64,000 nt of DNA from contig JAPPBY010000017.1 of assembly GCA_026702615.1 (NCBI GenBank), positions 62,001-126,000 of the forward strand, written 5' to 3'. The stretch is from Chloroflexota bacterium. GTDB lineage: Bacteria; Chloroflexota; Dehalococcoidia; Tepidiformales; Tepidiformaceae. The notes beneath the pieces are model-generated. The model did not search any database and was not told the DNA's origin. It saw nothing but the letters and a program-made list of their open reading frames with translations. The translations under genes were made by a program, and so were the position numbers. Shown here piece by piece: positions 10,084 through 18,026 of the stretch (positions are counted from its first letter, which is position 1; each line of letters opens with the position of its first letter).

Positions 10084-11499
10084 ATGAAGGCGATCGGGTA
10101 CTTCGTCGAGGGAGCGCAGGTGGACGGAGCGGAGCGTTCGCTAAGCCAGCAGACTGAGCGGTTCCTGGCTTTCTGCCAGGAGCACGGGTACCAGGTGGCG
10201 GCGACGTTCGTCGACACAAAGGATGCGGAGGAGGCTGACAGCGGCTTCCGCCAGATGCTCAACTTCATCGAGCGAGGCGACCACGGGTTCGTGGTGGCGG
10301 TGGTAGAAGGGCTGGGCGCGCTGGGAAGCGATCTCGGGCGGGCGGCGCTCAAGATGTTGACGATCGAGGCGGCGGGGGCAACGGTGTACGAGGCTGGGAG
10401 CGGGGAGGAGGCGGCCCGGTCGATCGTGGAGCAGTGGGGCGGACGGACAGCGCGGGCTCCAGTCTCGGAGCGGGTGCGGGCGGCGATGCGGCGGCGGGCG
10501 GTACGCGGCGAGGCGCTGGGGCGGCCTCCCTACGGCTACTGCGTGGGGGCGAAGCGGCGGCTGGAGATCGTCCCGGACGAGGCGGTGGTCGTGCAGTACA
10601 TCTTCCGGCTCTACCTGGAGGAGGGGCTGGGCATCCGGCGCATCGCGGGGCGGCTGAACGAGGAGGACATCCCCACGCGCCGGGGTGGGCGCTGGAGCAT
10701 GGTGAGCGTGCGCGACATCCTGCGGAACCGGGCCTACCTGGGGACGTACTCACGCTTCGGCGTGCGCATCCCGGACAGCCACCGCGCTCTTGTGAGTCCC
10801 TCGGACTTCCGCAAGGTGCAGGAGAACATGGCAAAGCGCCGGCGGGGGGGCACGGGGCGATCGCTGCAGCCGTTCCTGCTCAGCGGGCTGGTGTTCTGCG
10901 GGCGCTGCGACAACCGCATGATCGGGGTGAGCCGCCGCCAGCAGTGGACGACTCGAGCCGGCGAGGAACGCAAGGCCACCTACCGCTACTACCAGTGCGA
11001 GAGCCGCACCAACCAGAACACGTGCTCCTACAACACGCAGCGGGAGGCGGAGTTGGAGGCCCGCGTGCGTGAGCTGCTGGCGGAGCCGAGCGGAGCCGCT
11101 GCGCGCCTCCAGCGCGCTGGCGGAGCCGACGCCTACGCCGAGGAGATCGCGGGCGAGATCGAGCGCATCGAGGGGCGGTTGCGGCAGAACCGGCGGCAGG
11201 TGGAGGCGCTCGTGGGGGAGGCGGCGAGCGGGCAGCTCCCGGTGGAGCGCATGAAAGCGATCGGAGCGGGCCTCGCGAAGGACCAGCGCGAGCTGGAGCG
11301 GGAGGTGGAGGAGGCAAAGGCCCGTCTCGCGGCCGAGCGCTCCGAGGCGGAGCGGGAGGAACAGGCGGAGGCAACGTGCAAGCGACTACTAACGCGCTGG
11401 GACGACTTCAACCTTGAGGAGCGGCAGGGCCTCCTGCGCGAGGTGATCGACCGGATCGAGGTCGACGGCGACGAGGCGCGCCTGCTGAGGCGGCACTGA
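10084..11499 (+). CDS. Large serine recombinase homologue with catalytic residues lost
   Basis: The 471-aa protein has the large serine recombinase layout: resolvase-like N-domain (1-130), recombinase DNA-binding domain (about 135-275, with the GRPPYGY and LGIRRIAGRLNEE motifs), zinc beta ribbon (CGRC then a distal Cys pair) and a C-terminal coiled coil. In active enzymes the N-terminus reads YxRVS with catalytic Ser. Here the region reads GYFVEGAQ, so Arg and Ser are absent. The later DRLxR motif is replaced by VEGLGALGS. The rest is intact and uninterrupted. It is embedded between a zinc-ribbon gene (4 nt) and RNase H (TGATG overlap), so it looks domesticated rather than mobile. Confidence 0.9.
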   Translation: MKAIGYFVEGAQVDGAERSLSQQTERFLAFCQEHGYQVAATFVDTKDAEEADSGFRQMLNFIERGDHGFVVAVVEGLGALGSDLGRAALKMLTIEAAGATVYEAGSGEEAARSIVEQWGGRTARAPVSERVRAAMRRRAVRGEALGRPPYGYCVGAKRRLEIVPDEAVVVQYIFRLYLEEGLGIRRIAGRLNEEDIPTRRGGRWSMVSVRDILRNRAYLGTYSRFGVRIPDSHRALVSPSDFRKVQENMAKRRRGGTGRSLQPFLLSGLVFCGRCDNRMIGVSRRQQWTTRAGEERKATYRYYQCESRTNQNTCSYNTQREAELEARVRELLAEPSGAAARLQRAGGADAYAEEIAGEIERIEGRLRQNRRQVEALVGEAASGQLPVERMKAIGAGLAKDQRELEREVEEAKARLAAERSEAEREEQAEATCKRLLTRWDDFNLEERQGLLREVIDRIEVDGDEARLLRRH

Positions 11500-11903
11500 T
11501 GCGCCTTGTCGTGTATGCCGACGGCGCGAGCCGCGGCAATCCCGGGCCCGCCGCTATCGGCGCGAGCGTGCAGAGCGCCGCCGGCGACGAGCTGACATCG
11601 GTCAGCGAGACCATCGGGCGGACGACGAACAACGTGGCGGAGTACCGGGCCGCCATCGCGGGCGTGCGCGCGGCGCACGACCTGGGGGCGACGAGCATCG
11701 ACCTGCGGCTCGACAGCGAGCTGATCGTAAAGCAGCTGGCGGGACGGTACCGGGTGAAGAACGCGGCGCTGCGCCCCCTGTTCGCGGCGCTGGTGGAGGC
11801 GCTGGAGGCGGTGGGGCCGTACACGGTGGGGCACGTTCCGCGGGCGAAGAACAAGCGCGCGGACGCCCTGGCGAACGAGGCGCTGGACCGGGCTCGTCGC
11901 TAG
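11499..11903 (+). CDS. rnhA: Ribonuclease HI family protein
   Basis: RNase HI cuts RNA in RNA-DNA hybrids such as primers and R-loops. The 134-aa protein shows the acidic metal ligands in YADGASRGNPGP, NNVAEYRA and LRLDSELI, and a final Asp in the NKRADALANEALD segment. It is the short single-domain type without an N-terminal hybrid-binding domain. Its ATG overlaps the recombinase-like stop (TGATG), so translation is coupled. The RNase P RNA gene follows 39 nt later. Confidence 0.95.
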   Translation: MRLVVYADGASRGNPGPAAIGASVQSAAGDELTSVSETIGRTTNNVAEYRAAIAGVRAAHDLGATSIDLRLDSELIVKQLAGRYRVKNAALRPLFAALVEALEAVGPYTVGHVPRAKNKRADALANEALDRARR

Positions 11904-11942
11904 CGCTGGTCAGTCGTGTGGCGCCGCCGTACGCTGGGAAGC

Positions 11943-12313
11943 GATCAGTGGGCCGGGCGATCGCGCCGGGACGTTCGCGTCTCGGTGAGGAAAGTCCGGA
12001 CTCCGCCGGGCAAGGGTGCCAGGTAACGCCTGGGCGGCGCGAGCCGACGGAAAGTGCAACAGAAACATACCGCCCGCAGTGCTGCGGGTAAGGGTGAAAT
12101 GGTGCGGTAAGAGCGCACCGGTGTCCTGGAGACAGGGCAGCCGTGCAAACCCCACCCGGAGCAAGGCCGAATAGGGGAGAAGGGCGCCCGGCCCGTTCGA
12201 ACTCCCGGGTAGGCCGCGTGAGCGTCGCAGCGATGGGGCGCCCAGATAGATGATCGCCGCCATCCGGCCGACCCACCGGAGGGCACAGAATCCGGCTTAC
12301 AGGCCCGCTGATC
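11943..12313 (+). ncRNA. rnpB: RNase P RNA, type A
   Basis: This is the catalytic RNA that matures tRNA 5' ends. Conserved cores are plain: GAGGAAAGTCCGGACT near the 5' side, ACAGAAACATACCGCC, and AGATAGATGATCGCC with ACAGAATCCGGCTTACAGGCC at the 3' side. The ends pair as helix P1: GATCAGTGGGCC at 11943 with GGCCCGCTGATC ending at 12313, one G-U pair. Length of about 371 nt fits ancestral type A. ORF-track proteins across this segment are spurious. Confidence 0.96.
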
Positions 12314-12396
12314 ACCTTCCCAATTGGCCCCGCCCGGAGGGCGGCGAGTGGCCTCGCTGGAGCGTCTCTCTGACGGGCCAGAACGGGGCTCTCGAT

Positions 12397-12425
12397 TTGA
12401 CACCATGAAGCGCCCGGCGTACAAC
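12397..12425 (+). promoter_or_regulatory. Sigma-70-like promoter of the cox operon
   Basis: TTGACA at 12397 is separated by exactly 17 nt from TACAAC at 12420, a good housekeeping promoter. It lies in the 214-nt gap between rnpB and coxB, giving a leader of roughly 95 nt. I see no other feature in that gap. Confidence 0.7.
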
Positions 12426-12527
12426 CAAATCGGTTTGCGCCGCGATTCACAATCCCCGACGGAACGCGGTCTCGAGGGCATTCGGGACACGACAGAGAAC
12501 AGGGTGAGGCGAGCAAGAGGAGGCGAG

Positions 12528-13349
12528 ATGCGCCGCGTGCCGCTTCACCGCCGTTTGCGCCTGCTTGCCGCGACGCTTGCCGCGGCCCTGCTGGCCCTCC
12601 TTGCGACCGGTACGGCTTCTGCAATTCAGCCCGGCGGCATTACCGACGAAGCGCGATTGATGAACGACCTCTTCTGGATCGTGACGATCGCGGGCCTGAT
12701 CGTGTTCGGGCTCGTGGGCGCGGCGCTGGTCTACGCGATGATCCGCTACCGCCGCCAGAACGATGAGCTGCCTCCCCAGTTCCACGGGGGCGGCAAGATC
12801 GAGGCCGCGATGGTGGGCGTGCCCGTCCTCATCGTGATCGGGCTCTTCACCATCTCGATGATCATCCTCGTCCAGATCGACGACAAGGCCGAGGACGAGG
12901 CGCTCACCATCGACGTCACGGGATTCCAGTTCTCGTGGCAGTTCGCCTACAACCTCAACGACCTGGGGACGAACACCGACCCGAACGCCGAAGGCACGAT
13001 CGCCGTGATCGGCACGCCCGCGAACGACCCGATCCTCTACATGCCCGTCGATGAGCCGGTGGAGTTCCTGCTCAAATCGAACGACGTGATCCACTCCTTC
13101 TACGTGAAGGACTTCCTCTACAAGCTCGACCTGATCCCGGGCCGCGTGAACTCGTTCACGGTGACCGCCCGGGAGACGGGCGACTTCAGTGCGCAGTGCG
13201 CAGAGCTCTGCGGCACGAACCACGCCCTTATGCGCTTCACCGTGCGGGTGGTGGAACGGGACGAATTCGACGCGTGGGTGGCTGCCGAGGCCGCCCGCCA
13301 GCTCGGGGACGGCGCACTCGTGTCGACCTCGGGGACGCAGGGAGACTGA
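12528..13349 (+). CDS. coxB: Cytochrome c oxidase subunit II
   Basis: Subunit II takes electrons from cytochrome c or a cupredoxin through the binuclear CuA centre. A signal peptide (RLLAATLAAALLALLATGTASA) precedes two membrane helices (about 42-64 and 87-108). The periplasmic cupredoxin domain carries His in IHSFYVKD and the CAELCGTNHALM motif that binds CuA. No haem c motif follows. The ATG at 12528 follows AGGAGG, so the track's longer N-terminus is rejected. It starts the coxB-A-C operon. Confidence 0.96.
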   Translation: MRRVPLHRRLRLLAATLAAALLALLATGTASAIQPGGITDEARLMNDLFWIVTIAGLIVFGLVGAALVYAMIRYRRQNDELPPQFHGGGKIEAAMVGVPVLIVIGLFTISMIILVQIDDKAEDEALTIDVTGFQFSWQFAYNLNDLGTNTDPNAEGTIAVIGTPANDPILYMPVDEPVEFLLKSNDVIHSFYVKDFLYKLDLIPGRVNSFTVTARETGDFSAQCAELCGTNHALMRFTVRVVERDEFDAWVAAEAARQLGDGALVSTSGTQGD

Positions 13350-13358
13350 GGAGGCCCG

Positions 13359-14972
13359 ATGGCAACGGTCGCAGTACCACAGCTGAGCGGCTACCACAGG
13401 CCCGCCGTGCTCGACTGGATCATGACGGTCGACCACAAGAAGCTCGGCATCCTCTACCTGTACTTCACGCTCTTCTTCTTCGCGGTGGGCGGCATCCTCG
13501 CGCTGCTCGTGCGCACGCAGCTGGCGGTCGCGGATAACTCCTTCGTCGGGAACGACGCCTACAACCAGATCTTCACGATGCACGCTTCGGCGATGCTGTT
13601 CCTGTTCATCATTCCCGTCTGGGCGGGCTTCGGGAACTACCTGGTGCCGCTCCAGATCGGCGCGGCCGACATGGCCTTCCCGCGCATCAACGCGCTCTCG
13701 TTCTGGATGCTGCCTCCGGCCGGCATCCTCATGTTCGCCGGCTTCATCGTCGACGGCGGAGCGGCGGACGGCGGCTGGACCGCCTACAGCCCGCTGGCGC
13801 AGCAGACGGGCGTGGGCATGGACATGTGGATCATCGCGGTGATCGTGCTTGGCATGTCCTCCACGATCGGCGCAGCAAACTTCCTTGTGACCATGTTCCG
13901 GATGCGGGCGCCCGGCATGACGATGTTCCGCATGCCCATCTTCTGCTGGACGATGCTGGTGACGGCACTCCTGCAGCTGTTGGCGACACCGGTGCTCGCG
14001 GCCGCGCTCGTGATGCTCTTCATCGACCGGAATTACGGCGGCCAGTTCTTCGACCCGAACGGCGGCGGCAACGTGGTGCTGTGGCAGAACGTGTTCTGGT
14101 TCTACTCGCACCCGGCGGTCTACATCATGATCCTGCCGGGCATGGGCATCGTGTCGGAAATCCTGCCCGTGTTCTCGCGCAAGCCGCTCTTCGGCTACAA
14201 GGCGTTCGTCTTCGCAACCATCGGCATCGGCGGCCTGGGCTTCAGCGTGTGGGCGCACCACATGTTCACCACGGGCTCGGTGCTGCTGCCGTTCTTCGGT
14301 TTCATGACCTTCATGATCGGCGTCCCGACGGGAGTCAAGATCTTCAACTGGCTGGGCACACTCTGGGGCGGGTCGATCTCGTTCCCGACACCGATGCTGT
14401 TCGCGATCGGCTTCGTGAGCATGTTCCTGATCGGCGGCATCAACGGCACCTACAGCGCCGCCGTGCCCGTCGACTTCGCCCTGCACGACACCTACTTCGT
14501 GGTGGCGCACATCCACTACGTCCTGTTCGGAGGCTCGGTCTTCGCGGTCTTCGGCGGGCTCTACTACTGGTTTCCGAAGATCTGGGGACGGCAGCTGAAC
14601 GAACGGCTCGGGAAGCTGCACTTCGTCCTCATGTTCGTGGGCTTCAACGTGGCCTTCTTCCCGATGCACATGCTCGGGCTCGACGGGATGCCGCGACGGA
14701 TCGCGGTCTATGCGGACAGCGCGGGCTGGGAAGCCCTGAACATGCTCTCGACGGGTGGGGCCTTCCTCATCGCCGTGAGCATGATCCCGTTCCTGATCGC
14801 GGTGGTGATGGCCTTCATGCGGCCGAAGGACCAGCCGGACGACCCGTGGGAGGGGAACACGCTCGAGTGGGCGACGACCTCGCCGCCACCGGACTACAAC
14901 TTCGACAGCCTGCCGCCGGTGCGCTCGGAGCGCCCGCTCTTCGACGCGCGGCACGGGGATGAGGCGCACTAG
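13359..14972 (+). CDS. coxA: Cytochrome c oxidase subunit I, A2 type
   Basis: Subunit I contains haem a, haem a3 and CuB and reduces oxygen while pumping protons. About twelve hydrophobic helices are visible. Metal ligands appear in FTMHASAMLFLF, WAHHMFTTGS and HDTYFVVAHIHY. The active-site loop reads YSHPAVY instead of HPEVY. The missing D-channel glutamate with the preceding Tyr-Ser is the published hallmark of A2 haem-copper oxidases (as in Rhodothermus and Thermus caa3), so this is not a mutation. It lies 9 nt after coxB. Confidence 0.97.
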   Translation: MATVAVPQLSGYHRPAVLDWIMTVDHKKLGILYLYFTLFFFAVGGILALLVRTQLAVADNSFVGNDAYNQIFTMHASAMLFLFIIPVWAGFGNYLVPLQIGAADMAFPRINALSFWMLPPAGILMFAGFIVDGGAADGGWTAYSPLAQQTGVGMDMWIIAVIVLGMSSTIGAANFLVTMFRMRAPGMTMFRMPIFCWTMLVTALLQLLATPVLAAALVMLFIDRNYGGQFFDPNGGGNVVLWQNVFWFYSHPAVYIMILPGMGIVSEILPVFSRKPLFGYKAFVFATIGIGGLGFSVWAHHMFTTGSVLLPFFGFMTFMIGVPTGVKIFNWLGTLWGGSISFPTPMLFAIGFVSMFLIGGINGTYSAAVPVDFALHDTYFVVAHIHYVLFGGSVFAVFGGLYYWFPKIWGRQLNERLGKLHFVLMFVGFNVAFFPMHMLGLDGMPRRIAVYADSAGWEALNMLSTGGAFLIAVSMIPFLIAVVMAFMRPKDQPDDPWEGNTLEWATTSPPPDYNFDSLPPVRSERPLFDARHGDEAH

Positions 14973-14974
14973 CG

Positions 14975-15574
14975 ATGGCAGCTCACGGCGCGGCGGAACG
15001 GCAAGGCATGACGAACTCGATGCTCGGGTTCATCCTGTTCCTCGCCTCCGAGGTGATGTTCTTCGGCGGGCTGTTCGCGGCGTACTTCATCGCGCGGGCC
15101 GACGCGCCGGCGTGGCCGCCGCCGCTTACCCCGGAGCAGATCGCCGAGGGCGTGCACCTCGAGCTCGAGGTTCTGCTGCCGGCGATCTCGACGGGCATCC
15201 TCGTGCTCAGCTCGGTCACGATGCAGTACGCGGTGTGGCAGATCCAGAAGGGCAACCAGGGCGGCATGCTCTGGGGCCTGTTCATCTCGCTGGCGCTGGG
15301 CATCGTCTTCCTGGCGGCGCAGCTGTACGACTACACGCAGCTTCACTTCCGCGCCGACGACACCATCTACGGCACGACCTTCTACACGCTGACCGGCTTC
15401 CACGGCGCTCACGTGGCGGGAGGCGCGCTCTTCATTGCGGTCGTAACAGTGCGAGCGCTCGGCGGACAATTCACAGCAGAGAACCACGAGGCGGTCGAGG
15501 CGTCGTCGATGTACTGGCACTTCGTCGATGTGGTCTGGATCGCCCTCTTCACCGTTCTCTACATCATCAAGTAG
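14975..15574 (+). CDS. coxC: Cytochrome c oxidase subunit III
   Basis: Subunit III is a membrane protein that stabilises subunit I and supports proton uptake. The 199-aa protein has about five membrane helices, and the family motifs YGTTFYTLTGFHGAHV and ASSMYWHFVDVVWIALF. It is the short form without the first two helices of mitochondrial-type CoxC. It begins 2 nt after the coxA stop. Confidence 0.96.
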   Translation: MAAHGAAERQGMTNSMLGFILFLASEVMFFGGLFAAYFIARADAPAWPPPLTPEQIAEGVHLELEVLLPAISTGILVLSSVTMQYAVWQIQKGNQGGMLWGLFISLALGIVFLAAQLYDYTQLHFRADDTIYGTTFYTLTGFHGAHVAGGALFIAVVTVRALGGQFTAENHEAVEASSMYWHFVDVVWIALFTVLYIIK

Positions 15575-15593
15575 CCGACAAGGACGAACGACT

Positions 15594-16784
15594 TTGGAGC
15601 ACGAGAGCAGCGAGCACGAAGCCCACGTCGGACCCGATGTCCATCTGCCGGATCCGAGTATCTGGCCGTTCGTGGCGGGGCTCGCGATCATGCTGCTCAC
15701 GGCGACCCTTGTCTGGTGGGCGCGGGTCGAGGACCAGCGCAGCCTGAGCGGCCCGCTGCTGGGCGCATCGGCCGCCATCACGCTGTTCTCGGTTGCCGGC
15801 TGGGCCTACGAAGACGGTCGCATGCGCCAGAAGGCGCGCGAGCAGGAAGAACACGCACGCCAGGGCGCGCGCCGCACCCAGGTCATCACCTTCGCCATCG
15901 CCGAAGGGCAGCTTGATGCGGCTGTCGGGGAGGGCGGCGTCATCGACGCCATCCAGAACGCGCACGACGACCTGCGGGCAGCGCCCGGATTCGAGGACCT
16001 CCGCATCAACGTCTCCAGCGCCGAAGAAGGCCCGTCCCAGGTCATCGTCGAGACGACGTGGTCGACGGCCGAGGACCTGGCGGCGTTCGAGGAGACCGAG
16101 CGCGCCATCCTCGACCTGATCAGCCAGCACGGAGACGAGGTGGTGGCGGGTTCGCCGCAGACGTTCGACATGCAGGTGGTGCGCGACACGAAGGACACGA
16201 CGGTGCGGTTCAGCATGGGCGCGGCGGTCTCGCTGTTCGGCGCCCTGCTGGTCGGCGGCTTCGCGGTGGGGGCGGGGCTGAACCTGTTCGCCAGCGAGGC
16301 ATCGGCCGGTGAAGGCGGAGGGTTCGTCCCGGTCCAGCTTGGCCCGTTCCTGGACACGATCACGATCAAGGCGAGCGACTTCGACTACAAGGAAGTCACG
16401 CTGCCACCGGGCGTCGAGTTCACGATGACGCTCGACAACCAGGACGACTCGGTCGCCCACAACATCATCTTCTACCAGGGCGATGTGGCTGCCCTAGACG
16501 AGCCGGTCCTGGAAGGCTGCATCAGTGGCTGCGAAGACGACGGGACGGCGGTGCGGACCGAGCTCGCGACGGGCATCATCCAGCACACGTTCACGTTCAC
16601 CACACCGCCGCCGGGCCGCTACGCCTTCTGGTGCGACGTCCACCCCGACACCATGATCGGCATGCTCATCATTGAGGAAGGGGCGCCGCTCCCGGGCGAG
16701 GCTCCTGCAGCTGAGGAGCCAGTCGAGGGTGAGGGCGAAGGCGAAACCGAAGGGGAAACCGCAGAAGCCGAAACCGAGGGCTAG
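15594..16784 (+). CDS. Multidomain membrane cupredoxin of the cox operon
   Basis: This 396-aa protein closes the oxidase operon. In order it shows: two membrane helices (about 25-80) resembling the small subunit IV of high-GC oxidases; a soluble alpha/beta stretch (about 95-205) that looks like a ferredoxin-fold ABM/Dabb-type domain; a third membrane helix (about 210-232); a type 1 copper domain with His in VAHNIIF and Cys-His-Met in WCDVHPDTM; and a Glu-rich tail. The TTG at 15594 follows AGGACG and avoids the coxC overlap. The copper domain may bring electrons to CuA. The combination is unfamiliar to me. Confidence 0.85.
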   Translation: MEHESSEHEAHVGPDVHLPDPSIWPFVAGLAIMLLTATLVWWARVEDQRSLSGPLLGASAAITLFSVAGWAYEDGRMRQKAREQEEHARQGARRTQVITFAIAEGQLDAAVGEGGVIDAIQNAHDDLRAAPGFEDLRINVSSAEEGPSQVIVETTWSTAEDLAAFEETERAILDLISQHGDEVVAGSPQTFDMQVVRDTKDTTVRFSMGAAVSLFGALLVGGFAVGAGLNLFASEASAGEGGGFVPVQLGPFLDTITIKASDFDYKEVTLPPGVEFTMTLDNQDDSVAHNIIFYQGDVAALDEPVLEGCISGCEDDGTAVRTELATGIIQHTFTFTTPPPGRYAFWCDVHPDTMIGMLIIEEGAPLPGEAPAAEEPVEGEGEGETEGETAEAETEG

Positions 16785-16798
16785 AGAGCCCCTCTCCC

Positions 16799-18025
16799 CT
16801 ATTCCAGCACACCCTCCACGAGCAGTTCCGTGAACTCGTCGTCGCTCATGCCGAGCGTGCCCTTGAGCACGCGCTCGGTGTCCTCGCCGAGCAGGGGCGC
16901 GGCCTTGGAGGGGCCACCGGGCGTCTTCGAGAGGCGGAAGGCGGGCGAGTCGTAGGTGCGAGCGCCCATGGTGGGGTGCTCCAGCACGGCGTAGTGGCCC
17001 CGGTGCTTGAGCTGCGGGTCGCGGTGCATCTCCTCGGGTGACTTCACGATCCCGGAGGGGACGCCGTTGTCGCGCATCGCCTTGTAGGCCTGGGCGGCTG
17101 TGCGTTCGCGGCACCAGAAGTCGATGTGGCGGTCGATCTCCTTCTGCTCGTTGAGGCGCGACCATTTGCGGCGCATGCGCTCCAGGTCGGTCCAGTCAGG
17201 CCGGCCGATGGCGGCGCGGAATCCCTCCCACTCCTGCTCGGTGAAGCAGGCGATGACGACGTAGCGGCCGTCCTTGCAGCGGTAGGCGCCATGAGGGGCG
17301 GCCTCGGGATCGCGGTTGCCGAGACGCTCGGCTTCACGGCCGTTGGCGGTCCACTCGAGGATGCTGGTCCCGAGGGCGTGAACGGCGCCCTCGAACTGGG
17401 AGAAGTCGATGTACTGCCCCTTGCCGGTGCGGCGGCGGTAGTCGAGGGCCGCGACGAGGGCGAGGGCGCCCACATGGGGCACGAGAAAGTCGGTGTAGGC
17501 GACGCCGGTGCCGATGGGCTCGCCATCGGGCCAGCCGGTCAGGTGGTTGAAGCCGGAGGCGGCCTGGAGCACGTGCCCGTAGCCCATGTAGTGCGCCCAG
17601 GGACCGGTCTGGCCGAAGAGGGGCATCGAGATCATGACGAGGTCAGGCCGCACCTTGCGAAGCTCCTCGTAGTCGAGCCCCAGCTTCTTAAGGGAGCCGG
17701 GCGTGAAGGACTCCGTGACGACATCCGAGACGGCCACCAGGCGCTTCAGGAGCTCTTTGCCCTTCGCCGTCTTCAGGTTGATGGTGACGCCAAGCTTCGA
17801 GCTGTTGAAGTTGGCGAAGTAGCCCGAGTTGTCGTAGTGGGGCTCGTCGTCGGTAAAGGGGCCGGCTCGCCGCAAGGTCTCCATGCGGGTGGCCGATTCG
17901 ACGCGGATGACCTCGGCGCCGTGGTCCGCGAGGTACTTGGCCACCGTCGGTCCGACGCCGACCCAGGAAAGGTCGGTGACACGCAGCCCTTCGAATGGCT
18001 TCGGCTTGCTCCCGTTGCTGGCCAT
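16799..18025 (-). CDS. Family III CoA-transferase (CaiB/BaiF)
   Basis: Family III CoA-transferases move CoA between carboxylic acids through anhydride and thioester intermediates. The 408-aa protein has the N-terminal family pattern (VGPTVAKYLADHGAEVIRVES), an FGQTGPWAHYMGYG segment and the typical C-terminal region. At the catalytic Asp position of formyl-CoA transferase it has Glu, within DFSQFEGAVHAL. It starts 1 nt after the stop of another CoA-transferase, so the pair may form a heterodimer as in BbsEF. Substrate unknown. Confidence 0.9.
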   Translation of the reverse strand: MASNGSKPKPFEGLRVTDLSWVGVGPTVAKYLADHGAEVIRVESATRMETLRRAGPFTDDEPHYDNSGYFANFNSSKLGVTINLKTAKGKELLKRLVAVSDVVTESFTPGSLKKLGLDYEELRKVRPDLVMISMPLFGQTGPWAHYMGYGHVLQAASGFNHLTGWPDGEPIGTGVAYTDFLVPHVGALALVAALDYRRRTGKGQYIDFSQFEGAVHALGTSILEWTANGREAERLGNRDPEAAPHGAYRCKDGRYVVIACFTEQEWEGFRAAIGRPDWTDLERMRRKWSRLNEQKEIDRHIDFWCRERTAAQAYKAMRDNGVPSGIVKSPEEMHRDPQLKHRGHYAVLEHPTMGARTYDSPAFRLSKTPGGPSKAAPLLGEDTERVLKGTLGMSDDEFTELLVEGVLE

Positions 18026-18026
18026 C

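Noticed and set aside
11910-12624. Several ORFs (117, 181 and 340 codons) over 11.6-12.6 kb
   Set aside because: They cover the RNase P RNA gene, whose conserved cores and P1 helix are clear.
12447-14969. 840-codon minus-strand ORF across coxB/coxA
   Set aside because: Its translation is rich in His, Arg, Asp and Glu with no domain, and the plus strand carries clear coxB and coxA with all metal ligands. It is a high-GC antisense shadow.
13359-14972. Loss of the HPEVY glutamate in CoxA as a damaging mutation
   Set aside because: YSHPAVY is the known A2-type oxidase variant.
15528-15593. Track start of the cupredoxin gene inside coxC
   Set aside because: The overlap would read coxC in another frame; a TTG with ribosome site lies 19 nt after the coxC stop.
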